Shown here piece by piece: positions 11,601 through 24,001 of a stretch of DNA of 64,000 nucleotides (position 1 is the first letter of the stretch; the number at the start of each line of letters is the position of its first letter). Both the position numbers and the translations under genes were made by a program. Origin of the DNA: Rhynchopus sp. YZ270_cl-10 (lineage: Eukaryota > Euglenozoa > Diplonemea > Diplonemida > Diplonemidae); contig OZ037859.1 in the NCBI GenBank assembly GCA_964035575.1, positions 558,001-622,000 on the forward strand, in the 5' to 3' direction. The notes under the pieces were generated by a model. The model was given only the letters and a program-made list of their open reading frames with translations. It had not been told where the DNA came from and ran no database searches.

Positions 11601-14600
11601 CATTCGCTTCTGGCAGTGGCAAGCTCTTGCTGGAGGATGGTGTGCGCACCGTCGTTGGCTTCGATCTCGAGGCGGAGGGTTTGCGCCTCTTCGGCTTTGA
11701 CTTTGAGCTGGTGGGTGGCCTCGTGGAGCTGTGCCTCGAGTTCACCGATGTCGACAGTGCGGACGCGGGCGGCAGCCTCGGCAGTGCTGGCCCGTGCTTC
11801 TGCCTGGCGTACCTGGTTTGAGAGTTGTGCAAGTGCAGTGCTGTGGTCGTGTTCCCGTCGCTGCATGTCTGCCCTCGCGTCCTCAAGACTCTTCTGCATG
11901 AGTTCCGCATTGCTCCGCCCCTCCCTCGCAGAGAGCTCGTTCCCCTCGCGCGCCTGCAGCAGCTCAGCCTTCAAGACGTTGACCGCATCGGCATGCTGGA
12001 GCTGTTCCCTCTGCAAACGTGCCTCAGCAGCCTTCAGTGTTGTACGCAGCTCGCCCGCCTGCGTCTCTGCCTTGAGCTGCTGCGACCGCACTTCGTTGAG
12101 AGATTGGATCTGGTCGTTCGACTTTTGGAGAGCATCCTTGAGCTTTGCGATGGCGTTGGCCTCGTCTGTGCGGGCTTGCAGGGTGCGGTTCTTCTCCTCC
12201 TGCAGAGCATCGCGGAAGCTGTGTGCCTGCTCCTCCTGCTCTGTGCTGCGGTGGCGCTCGCGTGTGAGCAGCTCGTCAAGGCGGCGCACCTCCGTCTGCT
12301 GTGTATCGGTGTCACGCATGGCAGCCGCTACACGCTCGTTCGTGGTCGCCTTCAGCGTCTCCATCTCAGACAGCACCTCCGCAACACGTACGTCCCTCTG
12401 CCGCAGGTCCTCACGTCCCTGATCCACACGCTCCTGCAGTGCCGCAAGCTCAAGAGTCTTATGGTGCAACGCTTCGTCACCCATGCGCATCTTCTCGTCA
12501 CGCTGCCGCTCAATAGACCTGCACCGCTCCTCATGCGACGTGCTCTCCGTCTGCAGCTGCTTCGCGTTCTGTGAAGCCTCTGCCTGCGCTGTCTGCATCT
12601 TGTGTTCCAGCTCCCTGTTGCGTGATGTAAGGTCGTTGATCTGCTTCTGTGTCCCAAGAAGAGCCTCCTGCTGCTGGTGCTGCAAAGTGTCCATGTCGTT
12701 GTGGGCCTTCTTGTTCTCGCGTGTCAAGGCATCGTTCTGCCGCTTCAACTCCTGCATGTTGCCCAGGTCGCGTTGTTCGTGCTGCTTGCGCTCGTCCAGC
12801 TGCCTCGCAAAGCCCTCGTTCAACTCTTCAATGGTGCGGTCGTGGTCCTGTTGCAGTGAGGACAGTGCAGACTTCACCTGCTCAAGGCTCGCACCGTTGG
12901 GCTTTGCCTCGCTCAGTGCATGCTTCAGCTGCCGCACCTCCTTCTCGTGCATGTCGCGTTCGTGCACAAGCGTCTTCTCGTGAGACACAACCAAGTCCTC
13001 AAGGTTCTGCTTGAACTGGCTCTGCAAGGACGCTTCGCTCTCGGAGTGCTCGCGGTCCAGCTGCTTCAGCTTCTTCTCAAAAGCCTTCTGATCGTCTTGG
13101 TGCTGTGTGTGGAGCTCCTCCATCGAACGCTTCAGTGTGCTGAAGTCGTTGTTCACTTGGAAACACTGTTCGTCCAGCTTTTGTATCTTTCGTGTGGCAT
13201 CGGCCTCGCCACTGCGAAGGCTCTCTTCCGACTTGCGCCGTTCGTCTTCTAACAGAGACTTCCACTTCGCAGAGGACTGTGTGTGTGACTGCTCAATCTC
13301 TTGAGCCCGCTGACGCTCCTGCGACAGCTGCTGCTGAAGCTGTCCGACCTCCTGCTGCAAGGAGGCAGCCTCACGCTTCCAGCTGTGCTCCGAGGTGTCG
13401 AGCTTCTCGAGGAGCTCACTCCTCTGTAGCTCAGCCTGCTGTGCAGCGGTGTGGATGTTCTTGTTCAGGTCCTCCACTGTCACAGCCGCTTCTTTGCCAC
13501 GTCGTTCGCTGGCGTCGAGCTCTCCCTTGAGGGCAGTGGCCTGCTGCTTCAGGGTGCTGATTTCGTTCTTGGCGAGTTGGAAGCGTTCCGTAACGCCCTG
13601 TATTTCAACCTCGAATGCCTTCTTCAGATCTTCTGTCTCCACCTTGTCTGCAGCATGCTTGCTCTTGCACTGCACCACCTCGTCTGCTGTTTGTTCACAG
13701 TCGCGTGTCAGGGTTTCAAGCTTCTGTTGCAATTGCATGCTTGCGTTTTTGAGCTCCGACACTTCCTGTATATGCGCGCTTTGTGCATCCCGCAGCTGTT
13801 TCTCAACGGCAGTGCACTTCTCATGCATGTCGGTGCAGGACTCGTTCAGTGCTCGTTCCCGCTCGCCTGCAGCTTGGACACGTTTGTTGCTGATCTCCGC
13901 ATTGCTTTCGACCTCCTTCTTCATCGTCTCGATGGAGAGGGCGTACTTGTCGTTTTCGTTCTTCAACTCCAGGACCGCGTTTTCGTACTCAACGGAGAGC
14001 TGCGACACGTCGTGCAGCTCGCTGCGGAGGGCCGTGTTCTCTGTGTCCTTGGCGTCGATGGTGTGCTGCAGCTCGGCCACCTTGGCATCTAGCTGCTTGC
14101 CTGCTTCGGAGCGGAGCTGGCGCTGCACTTCGGTGATCTCGTCTGTGCGGCTGAGGACCTCTGCCTGCGACTCGTCGAGCTTCTGCTGGAGCAGCTCGAT
14201 GGAGGCCTCTTGGTTGCTCACCTTGAGGGTGAAGCCCTCGACGACGGCGTCGTGCTCTTCGAACTTCTTCTGCATCTCCTTGTCGCGCTTCTCTTGAGCA
14301 TCGGCCTGGCTCTGCTTCAGCGCCATGATCGCAAGCTCCTTCATACGATTCGCCTTCGTGATCTTCTCCTTCGCCACCTGCTCTGCCTTGATCTCAATCT
14401 CCTGCAGCGCATTCTCCTTCTGCTCTTCAAGGATCTTCTGCTTCTCCGCAAGCTGCGCTTCAACAGCTTTGTTATGATTCAAAGCACGACTCAGCATATT
14501 CCCTGCCCAAGCATCGTTGCGCTCGCTTTTCACTTTTCCTTTTAGCTGATCAATCTGTGCTTCCTTCTTTTCCAACGTATCCTGAAGTCGTGCATAATCC

Positions 14601-15367
14601 TCATTATTCTGACTCAGCATGAGAACCTCTGTTTTCAGCTCGTTGTTTAATTTCCTCTTCTGTTTGAGTTCTTCTTGGAGAATGTATCCCTGGTCTCCTA
14701 GCTCTTCGTTCTCTTTGCGTAAATTCGCCACTTCTGCGAGGAGGTCACGAATTTCAAACCCTCGCTCTTTGTAGCCTACTTCAAGCTTTTTGCCGATTTC
14801 GGTGACGGAGATGATCTGGTGTTCTCGTTCTGCCAATTCTACGCGGAGTTGTTCGACGTCTGTGTCGTCATCTGATCCAAATGGGTCTTCTGAGGGTTCC
14901 CCTGTACGTCCGGAGAGCGATCCACGGAAGGAGCCTCTCAAAGAGCTTGCGTTGCGGCGGAGAACAATGGAACGGTTTGCGTCTTCTTGGACTTCGTCCA
15001 GCTTTTGTGCGACAGAGGATGCTTGGGTGTTCTCGTCGTTGATGTCTTGAAGTTGCGCTTCGTCGGCACGGCGTTTGCTTACTAAACCCTTTAGTTTGAA
15101 GAGCGCCTTGGCAGCACCGCGCTCAGGGGTAAACTGATTTGTGATTGCCATAATCGCAAGCGAGCGGGTCATCGAATTGCCAGACCGTTGAAAATCCTGC
15201 GGTCTTGCCCGCTGCGACACACTCAACTCTGCCTGCGACCCCAAAGAATGCAAATCCGCAAATGAAACCTGCCTCCTGTCCGACGCATCCTCCTCATCAT
15301 CTGATCGAAACGATTGGTCAAACCCAGACGCTGTGGTGTCAACGCGACTGACATCACTATCACTCAT
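8606..15367 (-). CDS. giant coiled-coil protein with C-terminal annexin-like repeat
   Basis: There are four exons: 10760-15367, 10646-10703, 10491-10597 and 8606-10396. Introns of 56, 48 and 94 nt have donors GTATGT, GTATGT and GTATGC. The joined frame is 2187 aa. The first 150 residues are charged and Ser-rich. About 150-2000 is coiled coil (Glu/Gln/Lys/Arg/Leu heptads) spanning every junction. A Ser/Pro/Thr linker follows. The last 85 residues resemble one annexin repeat, with TMKGFGTDEEGLYDEL matching the annexin G-x-GTDE calcium-site signature, and end EIVSGKGISW. Annexins normally have four repeats; a single one on a long rod suggests a membrane- or calcium-linked cytoskeletal filament (inference). 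Plus-strand open frames across this locus are shadows of the codon bias. Confidence 0.87.
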
Positions 15368-15722
15368 TTCCTGAAATTCGTGCCCTTACTCTTAGTCAAA
15401 AAAAGAAAAATGAAGGTTCACCTCAGAACGTCATTGTTGTGTATGGGGTTTTTTTGTGTATTTGAATTCCCCCCTGTGGGTTGTGACTATGATGTTGAGG
15501 GCGGTGTTCAGAGTTAAAAGAGAGAGATATTTTTTTTTGCATTGGGTGAAGAATAGATGATTTGGAGAAGGGCTCTCCAAACATAGCAGAAAAGGGGGGA
15601 AAAGGGGAGAGAGAGTGCGAGTATTCCCCTTAGAGAGGAAGTGGCTAGGTGCATTACATACCTGCCATGTGAACACACCGCATGGGGAGAAAGGGGGGGA
15701 TTGAATTAAAAGAGTAGAAACT

Positions 15723-15937
15723 AAAAAAACGCATCTGAGTCGAGCTCATGCAAAAGGGTAGGGGGTGAATGGTCCGTACCGTAAGAGAACGGAGGCGGTT
15801 CACAACCGCTCGGCGAATCACGCGGCCTCTTTATACCCCAGCCTTTTTTAACGGCTAAAAAAAATTAACTATGATTTTGCACGATAATTACCGTGGGAGC
15901 ATAGCGGGGACCCTAAGGGCAATCATGGCTCAGTTCG
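15723..15937 (+). repeat. tRNA-like SINE candidate
   Basis: The head reads AAAACGCATCTGAGTCGAGC (A-box-like), followed by a degenerate B-box region. The body includes TTTATACCCCAGCC and the end has AATCATGGCTCAG. The copy at 24766 shares head, body and end, so both are one family. Confidence 0.55.
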
Positions 15938-15996
15938 TTAAAATCTTGGAAGAATGCACCTCTCCTTAATTTTTTTTTTAATCCAGAGCTATGCTT

Positions 15997-17024
15997 CAGG
16001 GGAGTTTAAAAGTTTTGATTTTTTTCAAAAAAATCGGTTTGAGGTAAAAAATCGGTTTGGGCAAAAAAAAGCGAATTCCGAGCTTTCTCGCCCCCCCACG
16101 GGCCCCACCCCCCACCCTTCATCCCTTAACAACTTTTTTCGATTTCTGTTCCTTTTTTAAAAATTTTCTTACAAAAAGTGAATTTTTGAGGCGGGTTGTA
16201 AATAGCAAGAATTTCGTTTTGCTGATCATTAACGCTCCCTCTTGATGGTGGTTGATGTACGCAAAGATCTGAACAGAAACGAACAGGCACCCACGAACAG
16301 AACGCAACGAACGCATCCAACACAACGCAACCGATCTGAATGCATCGAACGGAACCCAAGCAACGCAACGAGTGGTTACAAACTGCAGCCCACCTTCGGT
16401 ACCCCGCAAGTGCGTTTCCGGCGCCACATACCCGGGTCTGGGCCCAAAAAACCGGGTTTTGGGCTGAAACTCGTGGTTTTCGGTGAAAAACGCCCGTTTT
16501 GCCTTAAGGAACGCACGTTTCTAAAGCGTGTTCCCACGTAAACTCGCGACACGAAAGTAGGAATTAAAAACAAATCTCTCAGAAAACTGTATTCTAAATA
16601 CCTCATTTTTTTGGCCCAATCTTTCCAACGCCAAAAAAATCTTACACTTTGGTGCCTCTGCGTGAAATGTCGATTTTTGGTGGACCCCTTATGGTGTTTT
16701 AGGTACAGGGTGCGTAGCAAAAGCAACCTTAAAAACCTTAACACAGAGTGTTAAGGAATTTTTGAGGGATGGGGTTATCCCAGGGCCTCACTTCCCCTTC
16801 CTCTCTCACTCATGTTTGGCTTCTCCGAGCTCCGTCCGTCAAATGGTGGGGTCACATTATCTGCAAAAACAGGATTTTTCTGGCCAGAAACCCTGTTGCG
16901 AGGAAAAAAATTTTTTTTTCAAAAATCCAGATTTTCCATAGCTTTTTTTTTTTTTTTTTTCAAAATCCTCAAACCGAATTTTTCGGTTTTTGAAACCGGT
17001 AAACCGATATTTTAAACTCCCCTG
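15997..17024. mobile_element. non-autonomous hAT-like DNA transposon
   Basis: The element begins CAGGGGAGTTTAAAA and ends with the inverted TTTTAAACTCCCCTG. It is flanked by an exact 8-bp target-site duplication, CTATGCTT (15989-15996 and 17025-17032). An 8-bp duplication and CAGGG-type ends are typical of hAT elements. Subterminal parts are rich in AAATCGGTTTGAGG-like motifs on both sides. No transposase is visible in 1028 bp, so it would need help from elsewhere. The exact target duplication suggests a fairly recent insertion. Confidence 0.85.
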
Positions 17025-17508
17025 CTATGCTTAGAATAGAATTGTTTCATACACATTCTTTTTCTAATGAAAAGAAGAATAGAAAAAAAATTGAAGCGCA
17101 AATGTGTCGCGACGTGTGGACACATGACATCTTGAAGCACGTCACCATTAGCAATAGGATGAAGAGAAAGCGCACCGTTCAATATGGTACTCTACAGCGC
17201 TTTTGTTATCTTGCCTGAGCGAAGCGAAACGGGGAGGGAAAACCCCTGATGCAATGAACAGAAAATTTGTTGACAATACATAAAAAAATTTCAAAGAAAC
17301 AAACAAAACAAAAGAAAGGTAAAGATGAAGCTAAGTTATTAAATTACGTCACTTCAAAAGGTGCTGGAAAAAAGGTGCCATCACCCACCGTGCACAATCT
17401 CAGACAAAGGAAAAAGCAAATAAAAGATGACTGCGCCTTAAAGGCACGCATCTCAGAAGAAAGAAATTATAAAAGATGAATCTAAGCCAAAAAAAAAAGA
17501 AGAAATGA

Positions 17509-17545
17509 TTTGCAAGATGAACCGAAGCCTCATTTGGCCATCTTA
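17509..17545 (+). repeat. HP1 hairpin element, degenerate
   Basis: TTTGCAAGATGAACCGAAGC and then CTCATTTGGCCATCTT keep the outer AAGATG/CATCTT pairing exactly, with a weak inner stem. A 5' fragment of another copy lies just upstream at 17466-17489. Confidence 0.5.
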
Positions 17546-17719
17546 AAGCGCCATAGAATGGGGGATAGGAATTCCAGGGACAACGCATACAATGAGTTAG
17601 ACGAACTGCAAAGCAACTTCGCCTCACCCTTGTACACATGCACATCTCTCTCCCCTACTCCTGGGAAACAGCGAACCCGCGTTTCCCTTGACGATAAGAT
17701 TGTCTAGGTTAGTGGAGAT

Positions 17720-17750
17720 CCCCACCCACCCACCCACCCACCCACCCCCC
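17720..17750 (+). repeat. CCCA microsatellite
   Basis: About seven tandem CCCA units run into a short C-run. Confidence 0.9.
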
Positions 17751-18789
17751 AGCTAGCAGGCAGTATTGCCTACTGTTGATAAAGTTTTCTCTGGAAAGAA
17801 TGCAAATCTTTTTTTTTAAAAATGCTGACGCATCGTGGCGAAGCTGCACTCAACAACGAAGGCTGCCCAAGCAGGGAAAGGAAACAAATATCTTTGACGA
17901 TGACTGTACCATTAGATACAGTACTCCAATGTTTTGGATTAAAAAAAAAAAGGACCCCAAAAATACGCTTATTTGGTTTCTTGGAGTACTGTATAATATA
18001 GATGACCTTAAGCGCCATCTGATAAAGTGATAAAAAAAAAAAACTGTGTTATGATGTGTTTTCGGGAAGTGTATATATCTGGAGGCGTCTGGGGTGACCG
18101 GTAATTCCTTAAGGAGATGGTAACGTATTTACCTCTCTGGGGGATCCATCAAATTCGTACTTGGTATTATTGCTCGATTTTTGTTTTAATGAACTCAGAA
18201 ACTTACCTCAGGATTCATTAAAACAAAAATGGAACAGAACGTCCTAGTAGAAGTTAAATTATATCCCAATAGTGGCTCAGGTTACCTTTTGGGTGGGGTT
18301 TATGGACTAAGCCATATGAGACAATCAAAGGAACAGAATGGTTAAGATACCTTTTAATATCGAAGGTAGAATTGACCATTCAGGTACAAAATATATCCGT
18401 TTCGCTTGATCAGATCTCGACCGTTTGTTGCATTGCACGCTTCCACCAAAAAACAAAAACAAAAACACCTGATTGGTACAAAGAGGATGCGTCTTACACA
18501 CCCCGTGTGTGCTCAGTCGCATCAACAAAATAGTTTCTGTAGGTCGTAGACCGTGACGTGGTTGGTTACGTAGTACGTTGAAAAAGAATAGAAAAATAAA
18601 AAGAAATAAAGAAAGGCAAATTACCCGCATCTAGTGATCTTTAGGTTGGCGTTCTTAATCGCCCCCTTGGTAATCGATGTTGCATTTTTTTTTGTCGCCT
18701 GCATTCAGTCACTGCACACACTCCAATTAGCACAAAAAAAACACACTTCGAAAAGGTAACAGTTAAGTAGCAAAAATCTCGCCTTAGAA

Positions 18790-18837
18790 AGTGACGTTGA
18801 TAGTACAAACGCCTCTGGGACGTAGGCACTGACTAAG
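18790..18837 (+). repeat. HP3 repeat copy
   Basis: GTTGATAGTACAAACGCC is followed by TCTGGGACGTAGGCACTGAC. Confidence 0.6.
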
Positions 18838-18944
18838 AAAAGAACCGCCATCGAATTCCGATCCGCCCTTTTGTTAGGCGGGACTGTTGCTATTTGCTGT
18901 ATTTGTGTGTATTAAAATATTTTAGTCGTTTTTTTACTGAATTA

Positions 18945-19246
18945 CTGGGGGGGGGGCGAATAAGAGATCAGGGGTGAATAAGAGATCAGGGCCGAATAAG
19001 AGATCAGGTTGAGATTTTGGGGGTTTTTTTTTTTTTTTTTTTTTGCACGCACCAGGGTTTTATCTTGAAAAAACATTTTGAAATTTTACCCTGTCTACCC
19101 GGTCTGGCAAAAAAGTGGTCAAAAAATTTTTTTTGCCTCCGGCGAAAATGTCTATTTGCTTTTTTTCCCCAAAAAATTTTTTTTTATTTTTGGCTCGTCC
19201 GTTCGCCTAATAAGAGATGCCACATCTCTTATTCGCCCCCCCCCAG
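18945..19246 (+). mobile_element. mariner-like MITE, copy A
   Basis: The terminal inverted repeats begin CTGGGGGGGGGGCGAATAAG and both ends are flanked by TA, the target duplication typical of Tc1/mariner elements. The left end holds three tandem GAATAAGAGATCAGG units. It is nearly identical to the copy at 40041-40343, which lies in the opposite orientation. At 302 bp it is non-coding. Confidence 0.8.
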
Positions 19247-19825
19247 TAAGCTAATGTTAGAATTGGTTTAGCTGGTTATTCAGTAAAGAAAAAAAAAATA
19301 CACAAGCTGCTGCTGCTGCAATAAAAAGTCAATAATACCGAAGGGAGAGTTAAAGTTCTCTACATCCCCTTATTTCACAGCCGTGGATCTTCTCTTGGTG
19401 TTGTTTGTTTTGTTCATTTTTTGTTCGGGAAAGTGTTTCTGTGTGATTATCGCCTTTTTTCTTGGACGACAGATTCACAGAAAAACGGGAGTGCGCGCTG
19501 TGCATTTTTAGTGCTTCTTGCTTTTTGGCGATTCTAAGAATCCGCCACGTCGAATAAGATACCAAGGGGGGAGAAAGGGACTACACACATCCCAAGCGAA
19601 TGGGAAGACAATCTTGAATACTACCTCTAGCTCTAGGCCGTAATGGAGGAGGAGGGAGGGAGGGAGAGAGGGGATAAGTGACGAAGCCATGGGTATTGTA
19701 TTACCCAAAGCTTACTACAGACCCCAGATCCACTATTTGGCGAACCAATGGGCATAAATAGGGGGTCTCAAGTAAAAAATAGTAACTCTGATAGGGGGTA
19801 AAAGGAAAAAAAGGTTTTTTTCGTT

Positions 19826-19914
19826 GATTGCACAATTACCCTGTTTGAGGGGGGTGATTGGCGACCGTATCTGAGGAACTATTTCTCCTTTAAGCTACGC
19901 TTGTAGGTATATAT
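19826..19914 (+). repeat. R90 repeat, copy 1
   Basis: TTTTTCGTTGATTGCACAAT, then CCTGTTTGAGGG, TGATTGGCGACCGTA and CTCCTTTAA follow in order, shared with 43813-43908. Confidence 0.6.
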
Positions 19915-20065
19915 AAAAAAATATTCCCCAAGTTGAATAGTTGACTATGCAACGGGGAAAAAAACCCCCCAGAATTTGTCGAGGGTGTCTACTAATGGGG
20001 GGGTCTACTATTTGACCCTCTGAATAGGTAGTCTCCCAGTAAACATACATTTGTATTTTTTTTTT

Positions 20066-20133
20066 TTTGATAAATTGTTGGAGTAGTGTAGTTGCCTCGG
20101 TTGCGTTGCCACAGTTGTGCAATATCCACTGTC
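20066..20133 (+). repeat. 65-bp repeat (R65), copy 1
   Basis: A T-run is followed by GATAAATTGTTGGAGTAGTG, TAGTTGCCTCGGTTGCGTTG, CCACAGTTGTGCAATATCC. Four copies occur in the window. Confidence 0.7.
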
Positions 20134-20837
20134 TTTTCTTCGTGTCTTGCAATGCAAGTGAATGGGAGGGAGAGGGAGAGGAAATGGGTGAAAATGGGGG
20201 AAGGTGTCAGTAAGATAAAAAGAGAGCGTTCAGTCTTGTTCATGTTCAAATAGTATTTGTGTTTCCCCAACTCCACCAAAGAATAAGTTCATGTAATGGG
20301 GGAGTGGAGAAACACAATCAGGGAATCAACAGTGAAAATCCTGAAGGAGGTAGTTGCTTTTTTTTTCTCTGAATCCCCTTCCCAGCAAGGTAAGTGGCAG
20401 AAAAAAAAATTGGCGCTCTTTTGTTTATACGTATCACCGACCCCCCGGGGATGTACAAATACTTAAGTATACCACCAATGCGCAGCAAATATGCTGCAAA
20501 CAAGATTGAGAGGAGGGAACAAATAATTAAATACAAACCAGATCGGGAAGCTTGAGAGAAATGGGAATGATGTACACCCAACTATTCTTTGTTACGATGA
20601 TGCCCGGTTTAACCATTCCTGGGAAGAGATTTGATGGTGCTTTGTATTGTTTCATGTATTTTGCATGAATATGCATAAATCACCAGGAAGGGGAAGTCAC
20701 GTTGACAATAAAATTGACAGAGCTTTGTGTACCACGCAACACGGGCAACCGTCTCATTGCAAAGGTGTGTGTGCGTGTTTGTGATTTTTTGTTGTGCTTC
20801 CCCTCAAAAAAGGATGCCTCAAAGTTGGTAAGGGTAG

Positions 20838-21140
20838 CACAATTGTTTTTTTCTTGTTCCGGGTCCCAGTCTCCCCAAAAATATGTACGCAAAAAAAAAA
20901 AGGCTTGACTGCTAAATTTTGCAAGGGGATTCCCAAAGATATTGGCAACTAGATTCCAGTATTTGGTTTGTTGGGTGAAACGGGGGGGGGCGGCCCGGCT
21001 GCGACGGGGGGGCGGGACACCTCGTACACCTCCCTCATAGAGGGAAAGCAACCTCAAGTGAAACTAGTTTTTTTTTTTTCAGGTTCCCAAATATCTGTAC
21101 GTACGCAGGACCCGGAACAAGAAAAAAAAATTGTACGGCC
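20838..21140. repeat. inverted repeat pair around TTCTTGTTCCGGGTCC
   Basis: The arms at about 20838-20870 and 21098-21140 share TTTTTCTTGTTCCGGGTCC in opposite orientation, with GC-rich sequence between. It may be a fold-back element. No target duplication was identified. Confidence 0.45.
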
Positions 21141-21268
21141 CTAAGAGCAAAGCCATGAAATGGGGTGTGTTTTTGTCAACAGTTGACTGTATTATCTTGA
21201 GCGACAAATTAGTTTCATTCAAGCAACAAAAAAAAAAGGGTACTTGAAACGTGCTAAAGCAAGAAGAG

Positions 21269-21312
21269 TTTTGGCATGATTGACCTACGCTCCTTCGTGG
21301 CTTAGTCACCAT
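21269..21312 (+). repeat. HP1 hairpin element, degenerate
   Basis: GATTGACCTACGCTCC and TTCGTGGCTTAGTCACC are recognisable; the inner stem is imperfect. Confidence 0.45.
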
Positions 21313-21649
21313 CGTTATCGCACAACACCAGATTGTACGGCTTAAAAACTTGAAAGATGAAATACTGCATCGGGGCACTGTTTCCGACGGTTTAAAAAAA
21401 AAATTCTTCCACCCTTAGAAAACACCGGAGAACGAGGAAACACTGAGGACGGGGTCAAAAAAAAGAGAAAAAAAACAAAGAACAAGGTTGATTATGCAAC
21501 ACTTCTTCTTGGGTTGCATTGATGCCCAGTAAAGAGAGGGGGAGAAATAGTGTTCTGAGTGCAAGCACCCGAAGGCGCTGCCAATTTAAGTAGCGTGCAC
21601 TACGCATAGCCTGTCACTGTATGCCTGAGGAACAAAAAGCAACCGAATG

Positions 21650-21692
21650 TAACTTCAACTACAAAAGCCCTCTCGTGACAGGGTGCACCTAC
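21650..21692 (+). repeat. HP2 repeat, 5' part
   Basis: AACTTCAACTACAAAAGCCC is followed by TCTCGTGACAGGGTGCACC. It abuts the HP1 copy at 21698. Confidence 0.55.
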
Positions 21693-21697
21693 CTGAA

Positions 21698-21735
21698 AAC
21701 TTGTAAGATGAATGTGCCTCTTCGTGCACATCGTT
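21698..21735 (+). repeat. HP1 hairpin element, GTGC-stem type
   Basis: The stem is ATGTGC/GCACAT, six perfect pairs, around loop CTCTTCGT. The lead is ACTTGTAAGATGA. Confidence 0.75.
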
Positions 21736-23118
21736 CACTGTCCTTCACTGATATTGTGCTACGTTATGTTTGAAATTTGGCTGTCTCTTATATAGAAACC
21801 GACTTCTGGGCAGAAACCGACTTCGAAATTTGATGGTTAGGAAAGGAGGAAAGAAGAAAGCTAATTGTTGTTGCACTACAAAAAGCTGTTTTTTTTTTTT
21901 CTTTTCCCCCACTGAAGATTGGTGTTGGTTGTTGGTTTTATTTGGGTAAACAATTCGAGCGGGCACTTGTCGGTCGTTTCTATTCCTATTGACAAGAACT
22001 TTCATATTTTTTTTGGCAAGAGTTTTTTTGAGATGGACCTAGCCTATCCTGAGTTTAGGTCATCTGAACGGGAAAAAAAACGTTTTGTACAAACGCCTCT
22101 GCAAGCGCTGATCAAAAAAGGAAGAGAAATATACAGTGGAGCAAGAGGCTGCATAATTTTTAGCGAAGAAGGTTGCTGTGATATTATATCAGCAAGCTCG
22201 AGGCTATTGGAAGAAGCAAAAGAAATGCACAAATGCAGCAAACGCAACAAATTAAAGAAAACTTGAATGACGCACCTTCGATCGTCTACAAGAAGAAGAA
22301 AATAGAAAATTGAAAGATGTATGGACCGTTCTATAGATCTAGAACCCTGATGCCTCATGTGCATACATTCTTTAAAAAAAAAAAATCAGGAAAAGTAACC
22401 TTCAAGACGAATGGGCAGTCGGTGTGACATACGTATCTAAAGGAAAGAAAACTAGACGCAGTCCTATATTACCTGTTGCCCTACGTCAACAACAGCTTAG
22501 ATTTTTTGTGAGAAATCCATTGGGGTAAGTCAGCAGCTGTTCAGGTTCACTCTGTTCAGGTAGCACTCTCAGACCACTGTTCTTGCGTGAAAATGAGACA
22601 ATTAAAAACGGAAACCGACATCATGGGAAAAGAATGTAAAAAAAAATGAGTATTTTTTTTTCTCGTTTTATCAGCACAATTTGCCGTGCTATATTTTTCC
22701 TCCCGCCCCTATTGGGCGTGGGGGGAAAGCAAATAATCTTTGTGGGAGACTTCATCTTCCGTATTTTCAATTTCTTTTGATTTGTCGATAATTTGGTAAA
22801 AGGCCTGAATAGTTATCCTTTGCTCGGCCAATCTATTTGTTTTTTTAAACTTAACTTTCATGATTTGAGAATGCAAAGCTAGCAAGCTCGGCTTTGGGAT
22901 GTGTGTCTTTTGTCTTGACCCTTATTCCGTCGCAGCGTGATTTGCAACACTGCTTTTATTGTATTGGAAAGTGGTTGGAGCAGATCAAGACAGTTCTTTG
23001 TATGTGCACCAGCACTGCACACAAAGCGTCATTACACAAAGGGCAAAAGGGTGGGGGGGATAGAGTGGAGAAAAGGAAAAATGCATTGGGAGACAAAGAA
23101 CACTTTTTTTCCAAACAT

Positions 23119-23193
23119 CCACCTGATTTTGAGTGATTTTGGTGGTGTTTGCCGGCCAAACACCGCCAAAACTCAGGGTCAAAATCAGGTGGG
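23119..23193. repeat. long near-perfect inverted repeat
   Basis: CCACCTGATTTTGAGTGATT and GGTGGTGTTTGCCGG pair with the reverse-oriented arm ending in CAAAATCAGGTGGGG. The arms are about 35 bp and meet at CCGG. Confidence 0.8.
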
Positions 23194-23963
23194 GGCATAT
23201 GCGTGACAACGACGTCCCAGAGGAGGGAGACCACTGGAAGGCGATAGACCTTGTGCGAATCAATTGGGGAGGGTGGGGAGGGGGGGCTCAAATCTGGCAA
23301 TATATGGTGACGAAGGCTGCCCCATCATCTAATTGCAGTGATTCAATACAAAAAAAAGGGAGGAACCCTTCTTCTTTGTTTTGTTTTTAAATTTTGGCAC
23401 GATGTCTTAAATAAAAAATTGTACAGAGAAATGATAAGACACTAAGTCTCAATCCCCCTAAAACAACAACAACAACAACCCCCGCAACATTTTCAAAGGG
23501 GAAAATCACCAGGAACTTTTTTTTTTCGTGCAGCAATGTAACACCACTCCATCCCCAGTGAGCAGGCGTGGAGCCATACAACGGTGTAGGGGAGGAGGGA
23601 GCAAACGTAACCTACCCTACCCGGCTAAGACAAGAAAACAAAAGCGTCACAAGTACACACTCGGTGCACCATTGCAGGAACTGGGAAACCATCCATAGTG
23701 TCCCTCAGCAAATCAAAGCCAAGAACAACCCTTAACAAGAGCAACATGAAAACTCTGGAAACGCATACACACAGCACACTCTTCTTCAATATTAGTGTCA
23801 ACCCTTTACCATTCAAGACTAGCACAACGAACCTTTCAATCAAAAGACCACACCCACACGGCGGCCGCTTAGGCATTGCATCTGTAAGGACAGTCTTGAC
23901 TGATACTTTCTGCAGCATGATTTCCTACAGGCAGGTAGCCGAGAAGGGGGAAAAAAGAAGAAA

Positions 23964-24001
23964 AATTTGTAATAATGAATGTGCCTCTCGTGCACACTCA
24001 T
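23964..24001 (+). repeat. HP1 hairpin element, GTGC-stem type
   Basis: The stem is TGTGC/GCACA around loop CTCTCGT, after AATTTGTAATAATGAA. Confidence 0.7.

Noticed and set aside
16119-16744. Open frames inside the hAT-like element
   Set aside because: No transposase motif is seen and the composition is simple-repeat-like; most likely non-coding.
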